Assembly (NCBI GenBank): GCA_024638395.1
Contig: JAHEKK010000198.1
Coordinates: forward strand, 1 to 6,302
DNA from: Gemmatimonadota bacterium
GTDB lineage: Bacteria; Gemmatimonadota; Gemmatimonadetes; Longimicrobiales; Gaopeijiaceae
DNA length: 6,302 bases
Direction of reading: 5' to 3'
Part shown: positions 1-5,845 of the stretch, in pieces
Layout: each line of letters starts with the position of its first letter
Position numbering within the stretch: the first letter of the stretch is position 1
The notes under the pieces: generated by a model
The model's input: only the letters and a program-made list of their open reading frames with translations
The model's database searches: none
Told to the model about the DNA's origin: nothing
Program-made: the position numbers and the translations under genes

Positions 1-1
1 C

Positions 2-2113
2 GGCGAGTGGGGCGCCGATGTGGCGGTGGGCAGCACTCAACGATTCGGCGTGCCCCTGGGATACGGGGGACCCCACGCGGCCTTCTTGTCGTGCAGGGAT
101 GAGTTCAAGCGGAAGATCCCGGGCCGCATCATCGGTGTCTCCGTCGATGCCCACGGGAACCCGGCTCTGCGGATGGCTCTTCAGACCCGTGAGCAGCACA
201 TCCGCCGGGAAAAGGCGACGTCCAACATCTGTACGGCTCAGGTCCTGCTGGCGGTCATGGCCGGAATGTACGCCGTGTATCACGGGCCCGACGGCCTCCG
301 GTCCATTGCCCGCCGGGTCCGAAAGCAAGCCGCGACTCTAGCCCATGGGCTAGAGTCGGCCGGCCATACGATTGTCCACCGAGACTACTTCGACACCCTT
401 CGGGTCAAGGTGGCCGGCGGACCGGACCCTGTACTGGAGCGGGCACGCCGGGCGCGGATCAACCTGCGGCAACTCGAGGACGGGTCTTTGTGCATCGCAC
501 TGGACGAAACCGTCACGCCGGACGACCTGGATGATCTGCTGGGCGTCTTCGGCGTGGAGGCCTCGGCCCGCGCCCTGGCCGGGCAGAAGGAGTCTCCCCC
601 ACTCCCCGACGCCGTACGTCGCACCTCGGAATATCTGACCCATCCCGTTTTCCATTCGTATCGGTCCGAGACCGAAATGCTCCGGTACATCCACCGGCTG
701 GAATCACGGGATCTCTCTCTGAACACCAGTATGATTCCCCTCGGGTCCTGCACGATGAAGTTGAACGCCACGGCGCAGATGACACCGGTCACATGGCCCG
801 AGTTCGGAGCCCTCCACCCCTTCGCACCATTGGAACAGGCGAGAGGCTACGCCGTCGTCATCCGGGAGCTGGAGGACTGGCTGGGAGAGATCAGCGGACT
901 GCCCGCCGTGTCGCTTCAGCCCAACTCGGGCGCCCAGGGTGAATACACCGGCCTCCTGGTGATCAGGGCCCGCCACCAGGCGAAGGGGGAAGGGCACCGC
1001 GACGTCTGCCTCATTCCCTCGTCCGCCCACGGCACCAACCCGGCCAGCGCCGTTCTCGCCGGTATGAACGTCGTGGTGGTCCGGTGCGACGATTCCGGCA
1101 ACATCGACGTGGATGACCTGAGGGCCAAAGCGGAGCAGCACCAAGATGCCCTCGCCGCCATCATGGTCACCTATCCGTCGACACACGGGGTGTTCGAGGA
1201 GGAGATCCGGACCATCTGTGACATCGTCCATGATGCGGGCGGATACGTGTACCTCGACGGCGCCAACCTGAATGCTCAAGTGGGGCTCTGCCGGCCCGGC
1301 GACTACGGTGCCGACGTCATCCACATCAATCTGCACAAGACGTTCGCCATTCCTCACGGCGGCGGAGGTCCGGGGATGGGGCCGATTTGTGTGACCGGGG
1401 AACTGGCGCCCTATCTGCCGGGACATCCGGTGGTGACCACGGGCGGGAATGAAGCCATCGGCCCGGTGTCAGCGGCTCCCTGGGGCAGCGCCAGCATCCT
1501 CCTCATCTCGTGGGCCTACATCGCTCTCCTGGGGCGGGGCGGGGTCCGGCACTCCACGGAGATGGCCATCCTCAATGCCAACTATATGGCGGACCGCCTG
1601 GCCGAGCACTTCGATATCCTGTATCGGGGGAGGGCCGGGCGGGTCGCCCATGAGTTCATCGTGGACCTGCGTCCGTTCAGGCGGGATACCGGCATTACGG
1701 AAGAGGATGTGGCGAAGCGTCTCATGGACTACGGCTTTCACGCTCCGACGATGGCATTTCCGGTACCGGGAACGATCATGATCGAGCCGACGGAGAGCGA
1801 ATCGTTGGTGGAGTTGGACCGGTTCTGCGACACCCTGATCTCCATCAAGGCGGAGATGGAGCAGATCGGCCTGGGCCTTCAAGACGCTGAGGACAACGTC
1901 CTCAAGAACGCGCCTCACACTGCCCACGTGGTGACGTCCGACGAATGGAGCCATGGGTACAGTCGGGAGCAGGCGGCATTTCCGACGCCCTGGACCCGGG
2001 AGCACAAGTTCTGGCCTCATGTAGGTCGGGTGAACAACGCCTTCGGAGACCGGAATCTGGTGTGTGCGTGCCCGCCCATCGAGGCCTACGCGGAGCCGGT
2101 ACCGACTGACTGA
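2..2113 (+). CDS. gcvP: Glycine dehydrogenase (decarboxylating), P protein of the glycine cleavage system; 5'-truncated by the window edge
   Basis: PLP enzyme that decarboxylates glycine and passes the aminomethyl group to the lipoyl arm of GcvH; cytosolic. The frame is open from base 2 (GEWGADVAVGSTQRFGVPLG...), so the true start lies upstream. About 703 residues are visible against roughly 950-960 for full single-chain GcvP, so about a quarter is missing. Seen: the N-half motifs GVPLGYGGPHAAF and ALQTREQHIRREKATSNICT, the linker to the C half near visible residue 210, the glycine-rich SLNTSMIPLGSCTMKLN, and the PLP-lysine motif HINLHKTFAIPHGGGGPGMG with the Schiff-base Lys at bases 1337-1339 (visible residue 446). 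The C terminus is family-typical (RNLVCACPPIEAY). Both halves lie on one chain, so this is the fused type, not the split GcvPA/GcvPB pair. It is followed after 17 nt by the next gene, probably in the same operon. The identification is near certain from similarity recalled along the whole length. Confidence 0.97.
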   Translation, partial: GEWGADVAVGSTQRFGVPLGYGGPHAAFLSCRDEFKRKIPGRIIGVSVDAHGNPALRMALQTREQHIRREKATSNICTAQVLLAVMAGMYAVYHGPDGLRSIARRVRKQAATLAHGLESAGHTIVHRDYFDTLRVKVAGGPDPVLERARRARINLRQLEDGSLCIALDETVTPDDLDDLLGVFGVEASARALAGQKESPPLPDAVRRTSEYLTHPVFHSYRSETEMLRYIHRLESRDLSLNTSMIPLGSCTMKLNATAQMTPVTWPEFGALHPFAPLEQARGYAVVIRELEDWLGEISGLPAVSLQPNSGAQGEYTGLLVIRARHQAKGEGHRDVCLIPSSAHGTNPASAVLAGMNVVVVRCDDSGNIDVDDLRAKAEQHQDALAAIMVTYPSTHGVFEEEIRTICDIVHDAGGYVYLDGANLNAQVGLCRPGDYGADVIHINLHKTFAIPHGGGGPGMGPICVTGELAPYLPGHPVVTTGGNEAIGPVSAAPWGSASILLISWAYIALLGRGGVRHSTEMAILNANYMADRLAEHFDILYRGRAGRVAHEFIVDLRPFRRDTGITEEDVAKRLMDYGFHAPTMAFPVPGTIMIEPTESESLVELDRFCDTLISIKAEMEQIGLGLQDAEDNVLKNAPHTAHVVTSDEWSHGYSREQAAFPTPWTREHKFWPHVGRVNNAFGDRNLVCACPPIEAYAEPVPTD
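333..358. repeat. Perfect 26-bp palindrome inside gcvP
   Basis: Thirteen consecutive complementary pairs are centred between bases 345 and 346 (left arm CGACTCTAGCCCA, right arm its exact reverse complement); the pairing breaks at 332/359. It lies in frame in gcvP and encodes ATLAHGLES, with two CTA leucine codons (338-340 and 350-352) that are unusual for such GC-rich coding sequence. The encoded helix resembles the corresponding part of other GcvP proteins, so the reading frame is not disturbed. The function is unknown; it could be a binding site, a transcript hairpin or chance. Confidence 0.9.
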
Positions 2114-2130
2114 ATCATCAGGAGCCTTCC

Positions 2131-2817
2131 ATGGCGAGCCTCACTTACCACGGCCACTCGACGTTCAGCCTCCGCACCGATGACGGGACGCGGATCGTCA
2201 TCGATCCGTTCTTCGATGACAACCCGGTTTCCGACGTGAAGCGGTCGGAGCTGGGGCATGTGGATTTCATCCTGTGCACTCATGGCCACACGGACCACTT
2301 CGTCGATGCCCTGCCCCTGGCCCGGGAAACCGGCGCGATGCTGGTGGCGACCTATGAGATCGTCGCGTTCGCGGGTACACAGGGCATCGAGAATTCCCAC
2401 CCTCTCCACATCGGGGGTGGACGTGACTTCCCCTTCGGACGCGTGAAGATGACGCCGGCCATCCACGGAGGTCAGGTGCACGGCGACGACACGGGGCAAT
2501 ACACGACGAACCCGGCCGGATTGCTCATCAACGTGGACGGCCGGGCACTCTACCATGCCGGTGACACGGCTCTGACCATGGACATGCAGCTCCTCCGGGG
2601 GCAGGTGGACGTTGCCCTCCTCCCGATCGGTGACAACTTCACGATGGGGCCCGACGATGCCGTCCGCGCGGTCGAGTTCATCCAGCCGGAAGTGGTGGTG
2701 CCCATCCACTACAACACCTGGCCGATGATCGAGCAGGACCCCGAGCGTTTCCGGGACCTCGTGGGTGACCGCGCCCGAGTGGAAGTGCTGGAGCCGGGCG
2801 GCCAACTTACGCTGTAG
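2131..2817 (+). CDS. UPF0173-family metal-dependent hydrolase (metallo-beta-lactamase fold)
   Basis: A 228-residue protein, the usual size for the UPF0173 group (relatives include Bacillus YtkL). It is a small cytosolic MBL-fold protein with no signal peptide or membrane segment. Seen: an N-terminal strand with TYHGHSTFSL, the metal-binding motif H51-G-H53-T-D55-H56, a conserved AIHGG (His112), YHAGDT (Asp145) and PIHYNTW (His193). These make a full two-metal ligand set for the fold. The family signature PIGDNFTMGPDDA is present before the last strand. The physiological substrate of the family is not established, so no reaction is assigned. The ATG start is supported by AGGAG at 2120-2124, six nt upstream. 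It sits 17 nt after gcvP and 27 nt before lipM, so co-transcription is likely. That would tie it to glycine cleavage or lipoylation by context only. The ligand set looks intact. Confidence 0.92.
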   Translation: MASLTYHGHSTFSLRTDDGTRIVIDPFFDDNPVSDVKRSELGHVDFILCTHGHTDHFVDALPLARETGAMLVATYEIVAFAGTQGIENSHPLHIGGGRDFPFGRVKMTPAIHGGQVHGDDTGQYTTNPAGLLINVDGRALYHAGDTALTMDMQLLRGQVDVALLPIGDNFTMGPDDAVRAVEFIQPEVVVPIHYNTWPMIEQDPERFRDLVGDRARVEVLEPGGQLTL

Positions 2818-2832
2818 GACACAGCGCCTACC

Positions 2833-2839
2833 GGGAGGA
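2833..2839 (+). promoter_or_regulatory. Ribosome binding site that fixes the TTG start of lipM
   Basis: GGGAGGA lies five nt upstream of TTG 2845. No ATG or GTG in this frame has comparable spacing, and the first internal ATG (2926) would cut into the conserved N-terminal helix (NMARDHGLSL). Confidence 0.75.
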
Positions 2840-2844
2840 CGCTC

Positions 2845-3633
2845 TTGGGTGCCGACCCCACCGGAGATCTGTCGGCCCTTCACTGGACGTGCCTGGTGGA
2901 TCCACCACTCCCGGGTTGGCGCAACATGGCCCGGGACCATGGTCTTTCCCTGGCTTCAACGAGGGGTCGGGCGGTCATCCGCTTCTACGCATGGGAGAGG
3001 CCGACCGTGTCCTTCGGCCGAAACGAGCCGGCCCGGGCACGCTACGACCACCTCCGCACCCGGGGACTCGACTTCGTTCGCCGCCCAACGGGCGGCCGAG
3101 CCGTCCTACACGACCGAGAGCTGACCTACGCCGTGGTCGTCCCTCGGGGTGCGATCAGCCGGATGCGCCTGATGTATGCCATCATCCAGGCGGGCTTTGT
3201 GGACGGGTTGTCGAAGCTGGGCGTCGGGGCAGGCTCCGCCGGCTCCCGCCCCGCCCCGGCATTGAACTCCGGGCCGTGCTTCTACGGCCCAACCGAGGGG
3301 GAGGTGGTGGTGGATGGGCGCAAGATCCTGGGGAGTGCACAGGCCCGCATCGAAGGGGCCATCCTACAACACGGATCCTTGCTCCTGAGGAATGACCAGC
3401 GGGTTCTGGGCATTCCGCCTGGAGGCGTGGGCGGTGGCGAGCTCCCCGTGACCCTGGAGGACGCGCTCGGGGATCTTCCGCCCTGGCAGGACATTGCGAC
3501 GGCCCTGAGAGCCGGCCTGTCCAGTCGGCTTGGCGTCGAGATCGAGTCGCGTCCGTTGACGGAAAGGGAGGTTTCTGCCGAGAAATCAATAGAGGCCAGG
3601 TACCGGTCCGACGACTGGACCTGGCGCGCCTGA
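2845..3633 (+). CDS. lipM: Octanoyltransferase LipM-like (lipoate-protein ligase A/B family)
   Basis: 262 residues with a single BPL/LplA/LipB catalytic domain (PF03099 type); cytosolic. LipM moves octanoate from acyl carrier protein to the lysine of GcvH, the first step of lipoate assembly. Seen: N-terminal NMARDHGLSL, VIRFYAWERPTVSFGRNEPA, the acyl-binding loop R79-RPTGGRAVLH-D90 followed by ELTYAVVVP, then GPCFYGP with Cys145, and GRK160ILGSAQARIEGAILQHGSLLL. The C terminus, YRSDDWTWRA, matches LipM/LplA-type ends. Cys145 falls where Bacillus LipM carries its catalytic cysteine, and Lys160 is the conserved active-site lysine. This favours a transferase with an acyl-cysteine intermediate over an ATP-dependent ligase. 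A GcvH-to-E2 amidotransferase (LipL) is a less likely alternative. The segment before Cys145 is Gly/Ala/Pro-rich (GAGSAGSRPAPALNSG). Placement downstream of gcvP supports a GcvH substrate. It starts at TTG with a strong Shine-Dalgarno sequence. Confidence 0.85.
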   Translation: MGADPTGDLSALHWTCLVDPPLPGWRNMARDHGLSLASTRGRAVIRFYAWERPTVSFGRNEPARARYDHLRTRGLDFVRRPTGGRAVLHDRELTYAVVVPRGAISRMRLMYAIIQAGFVDGLSKLGVGAGSAGSRPAPALNSGPCFYGPTEGEVVVDGRKILGSAQARIEGAILQHGSLLLRNDQRVLGIPPGGVGGGELPVTLEDALGDLPPWQDIATALRAGLSSRLGVEIESRPLTEREVSAEKSIEARYRSDDWTWRA

Positions 3634-3738
3634 TGCCCCGGTGCGGCCGGACTGCGGGCACGGGACGCACATGACTAGATTCCCTCGTGCAGAGCTTCCC
3701 CCAGGCCCTGACGATCACCGGACCGCAGGTTGCTGAAG

Positions 3739-3751
3739 TCCTGACAGGAGG
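3739..3751 (+). promoter_or_regulatory. Strong ribosome binding site of the substrate-binding protein, partly in a small inverted repeat
   Basis: AGGAGG (3746-3751) lies six nt before ATG 3758. Its first four bases pair with TCCT at 3739-3742 (loop GAC), forming a weak four-pair hairpin that could slightly mask the site. The rest of the 124-nt gap from 3634 shows no convincing promoter or terminator, so expression from the upstream operon remains possible. Confidence 0.5.
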
Positions 3752-3757
3752 CCTCTC

Positions 3758-5488
3758 ATGAACGACCGTCGCTATCTGGCCCTCGCGACGACCCTCTTGG
3801 TGGCCTGCGGCGGCGAGTCTGGTGGAGGGGGTGCCTCCCTGGCGGCGGGGCTCCCGCCGTTCTGCACGGAAGCCATGGCTGCCGTCGACGCCTGGTTGGG
3901 GAATGTCTCGGATCAGCGGGCCACGGGAGCCGAGTACGGAGGGCAGGTGTCCGTAGGGGTGATCTCGGACATCGTCCAGGGCATGGACGCCCTCGTCACC
4001 AACGAGCACGCGTCGGCCCAGCACCAGTTGTTCGTGAACTTGATGTCCCTCCTGCGCCACGACGCCGACCTCCAGTTGAGACCGTACCTGGCCGAGTCAT
4101 GGGAGCTCTCGGAAGACGGGACGGAACTGACGTTTCGTCTCAGGGACGACATCCGTTGGCACGACGGAACCCCCACGACGGCCGCTGACGTGGCCTTTAC
4201 CTTCAGGCGGATGACCGACCCGGCGGTGGGCTCTCCCAATGCGTCGGTCTGGGCCCGGTACGACAGGGGACCAGACGGGGTGGAGGTGGTGGACGAACGA
4301 ACGGTGCGATTCCGGATGGAGCCGCACTTGAGCGCCCTGGATCCGTGGCGGTCCACGGCGATCATGCCCGCCCACATTCTGGAGCAGGTGCCGGTCGAGG
4401 AGCTCAGGGGTCACCCGTTCCACAGCCAGTGCCCGGTCGGCAACGGGCCCTTCGTCTTCAGGGGCCGGGTTCCCGACCAGAACTGGACCTTTGCGGCCAA
4501 CCCGGCCTTCCCCGAGGAGCTGGGCCAGGCGAAAGTGGACCGGTACGTGTACCGGGTGATTCCGGACCAGAGTACCCTGATGGCCGAGCTCCAGGCAGGG
4601 GGCGTAGACCTTTACATCCAGCCCCTCCTCGAACAGCAGGAGGCGATCCGGTCCTCGGGTCACCTCGAGTTGGTCGCGGGACCCTCCCGCTCCCTCGCGA
4701 TGGTGGCCTGGAATACACGTCGTGAGGTCCTCGCCGACAAACGCGTGCGTCAGGCGATCACACTGGCCCTGGACCGGGCCCAGATGATGGACGCGCTTCG
4801 GGGCGGCCTGGGACGACTGGCCAACGGTACGATTCCTCCCGGTGGTCGCGGCTACGATCCGGGCATCGAGAGTCGCATGGCTCACGATCCCGCCCGGGCG
4901 CGGGACCTCCTGACGGAAGCCGGATGGGTTGACCGGAACGGCGACGGCGTTCGGGAGAACGCTGCGGGGACGCCGCTGGCGCTCACGATTTCGTTCAACT
5001 CGGACAACCTGGAGCGCCAGCGCATAGCCCAGATCATCCAGGCTCAATTGTCTGAGTACGGCATCGACGTCGGCCTGGAGAGCGGAGAGTGGGGTACGAT
5101 CGTTGAGCGCGTCACCGGCCCGAGCCGGGACTTCGACGGCGTCACCCTATCGTGGATCTCCGAGTTCTTCGTCGACGACTCGGATCTCTTCCTCTCCGAC
5201 CGGGTCGACGGCCCGTCGGCGTTCGCAGGCCTCGAGTCTCCGGCCGTCGATCGCCTCCTTCGGGCGATCCCCGCGGCGAAGAGCCTTGAAGACCTCGACC
5301 GGCTGTACCGCGAGTACCAGGAGGTGGTTCTGGACGAGCAGCCCTTCCTGTTCCTCTACTACGGAGACCGCGTCGTCGGGTTGAACAGGCGGATGGAGGG
5401 TGTCGAGATGGACGTGCGAGGAGAATGGGCGACGATTACGGATTGGTGGATTCGCTCCGACCAGAGGCGCTTGGCCGACGACCGGTAG
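3758..5488 (+). CDS. ABC transporter substrate-binding lipoprotein, family 5 (peptide/nickel/opine type)
   Basis: A 576-residue extracytoplasmic solute-binding protein (SBP_bac_5 fold) that would deliver a peptide-like ligand to an ABC importer. Seen: a short signal peptide ending in the lipobox LVAC (Cys17, lipid anchor); a Gly/Ser linker; an extra segment to about residue 60 (LPPFCTEAMAAVDAWLGN); then the family core, with YLAESWELSEDGTELTFRLRDDIRWHDGTPTTAADVAF starting near residue 110, VGNGPFVF near 227, DKRVRQAITLALDR near 330, a Ca-loop-like DRNGDGVRE (392-400) common in this family, and a C-terminal lobe ending TITDWWIR. Besides Cys17 there are only two cysteines, Cys36 and Cys225, possibly a disulfide. 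No permease or ATPase gene follows, so it is an orphan within this window. The ligand cannot be read from sequence. The ATG start is supported by AGGAGG and by the signal peptide. Confidence 0.93.
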   Translation: MNDRRYLALATTLLVACGGESGGGGASLAAGLPPFCTEAMAAVDAWLGNVSDQRATGAEYGGQVSVGVISDIVQGMDALVTNEHASAQHQLFVNLMSLLRHDADLQLRPYLAESWELSEDGTELTFRLRDDIRWHDGTPTTAADVAFTFRRMTDPAVGSPNASVWARYDRGPDGVEVVDERTVRFRMEPHLSALDPWRSTAIMPAHILEQVPVEELRGHPFHSQCPVGNGPFVFRGRVPDQNWTFAANPAFPEELGQAKVDRYVYRVIPDQSTLMAELQAGGVDLYIQPLLEQQEAIRSSGHLELVAGPSRSLAMVAWNTRREVLADKRVRQAITLALDRAQMMDALRGGLGRLANGTIPPGGRGYDPGIESRMAHDPARARDLLTEAGWVDRNGDGVRENAAGTPLALTISFNSDNLERQRIAQIIQAQLSEYGIDVGLESGEWGTIVERVTGPSRDFDGVTLSWISEFFVDDSDLFLSDRVDGPSAFAGLESPAVDRLLRAIPAAKSLEDLDRLYREYQEVVLDEQPFLFLYYGDRVVGLNRRMEGVEMDVRGEWATITDWWIRSDQRRLADDR

Positions 5489-5502
5489 CCCGGATGCCAC
5501 TC

Positions 5503-5544
5503 CGGCGCGGCGGCGCACGCTCCACTACCCGTATCGCCGCGCCG
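5503..5544 (+). terminator. Terminator-like GC-rich hairpin after the substrate-binding protein gene
   Basis: A perfect 10-bp inverted repeat (CGGCGCGGCG at 5503-5512, its complement at 5535-5544) with a 22-nt loop begins 15 nt after the stop codon. No T-run follows, so it is not a classical intrinsic terminator. It could act as an RNA 3'-end stabiliser or be chance in GC-rich sequence. Confidence 0.35.
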
Positions 5545-5698
5545 ACGGCTATCGAGGCCTCCGCCGGCCAGACCCGTCGGGCCCGGGCGGGGTTCCCGGA
5601 ACGCGAAGCTCCCGCGGCCCTTCCAGGGGGGTGATGGAGGCCGCGCTTTCTGCGATTCACACCATCGTGAAGCCCCGAAAACATTTCGCGCCACAGGG

Positions 5699-5727
5699 TT
5701 GACAGCCCCTGGGGCGAGACTCATTAT
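5699..5727 (+). promoter_or_regulatory. Sigma70-type promoter for the MotA/TolQ/ExbB gene
   Basis: A perfect -35 box TTGACA (5699-5704), a 17-nt spacer and a -10 box CATTAT (5722-5727, four of six consensus matches). Transcription would start near 5734, about 112 nt before the start codon. The spacer contains a dyad GCCCC-T-GGGGC (5705-5715), and a second dyad, CGAAA-ACA-TTTCG (5676-5688), lies just upstream. Either could be an operator. Lower local GC than the flanks fits a promoter. Confidence 0.7.
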
Positions 5728-5739
5728 GGCAAGCCTTTG

Positions 5740-5761
5740 AACGGGGTCTCACGACCCCGTT
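5740..5761 (+). promoter_or_regulatory. Leader hairpin 1
   Basis: A perfect 9-bp stem (AACGGGGTC at 5740-5748 pairing with 5753-5761) with a TCAC loop. It would begin within about ten nt of the predicted transcript 5' end. Only TTATC follows, with no T-run, so termination is unlikely; 5'-end protection or a regulatory leader is more plausible. Confidence 0.5.
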
Positions 5762-5771
5762 ATCGGACGCG

Positions 5772-5789
5772 GCCCGTTCCCGAACGGGC
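5772..5789 (+). promoter_or_regulatory. Leader hairpin 2
   Basis: A perfect inverted repeat with 8-bp arms (GCCCGTTC at 5772-5779 and GAACGGGC at 5782-5789) separated by CC; as RNA it would fold with a slightly larger loop. It lies ten nt after hairpin 1 and 56 nt before the start codon. Its core, GTTCCCGAAC, resembles GTTCCCGGAAC at 5592-5602. Confidence 0.45.
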
Positions 5790-5833
5790 ACCACTCCAAC
5801 CTGCAGTCAGCCAACACTGCAACAGAACCCACA

Positions 5834-5840
5834 GCGGAGG
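5834..5840 (+). promoter_or_regulatory. Ribosome binding site that decides the TTG start of the channel gene
   Basis: GCGGAGG ends five nt before TTG 5846. The competing in-frame starts, TTG 5855 and ATG 5858, lie 14 and 17 nt away, too far for normal spacing. Confidence 0.65.
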
Positions 5841-5845
5841 TTCTT

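Larger units (their letters stand above)
5489..5845. other. Non-coding intergenic region with terminator-like hairpin, promoter and structured leader
   Basis: 357 nt between the substrate-binding protein and the channel gene. The first ~210 nt are very GC-rich, and open frames there are low-complexity and lack homology or a ribosome site, so I call no gene. From about 5676 the sequence becomes regulatory in character, with a 13-bp dyad CGAAA-ACA-TTTCG (5676-5688), a promoter, two hairpins and a Shine-Dalgarno sequence. Confidence 0.75.

Noticed and set aside
704..1426. Long open frame on the minus strand opposite gcvP (also 1469-2020)
   Set aside because: Its translation has no recognisable domain, lies wholly antisense to strongly conserved GcvP sequence, and is the kind of open frame expected from GC-rich codon bias.
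2086..2940. 284-codon minus-strand open frame opposite the MBL hydrolase
   Set aside because: It spans the ends of three convincing + strand genes and gives His/Val/Arg-rich sequence with no family signature. It is a codon-bias shadow.
3635..3666. Imperfect GC-rich stem after lipM as a terminator
   Set aside because: The best pairing needs a bulge and no T-run follows, so I do not call a terminator there.
3676..3681. Candidate -10 box TAGATT before the substrate-binding protein gene
   Set aside because: No acceptable -35 element lies 16-18 nt upstream, and four of six matches alone is common by chance.
3671..3736. Possible 21-codon leader peptide (ATG 3671, ending 22 nt before the substrate-binding protein)
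   Set aside because: Only a weak GGGA precedes it, and the peptide shows no run of a regulatory amino acid or alternative hairpins, so there is no sign of attenuation.
4540..4555. Inverted repeat CCGGTAC-GT-GTACCGG inside the substrate-binding protein gene
   Set aside because: Seven-bp arms in GC-rich coding sequence are expected by chance, and the codons fit the conserved protein.
4097..5047. 316-codon minus-strand open frame opposite the substrate-binding protein
   Set aside because: No domain, low-complexity Arg/Gly/Pro-rich translation, antisense to a clear SBP_bac_5 core.
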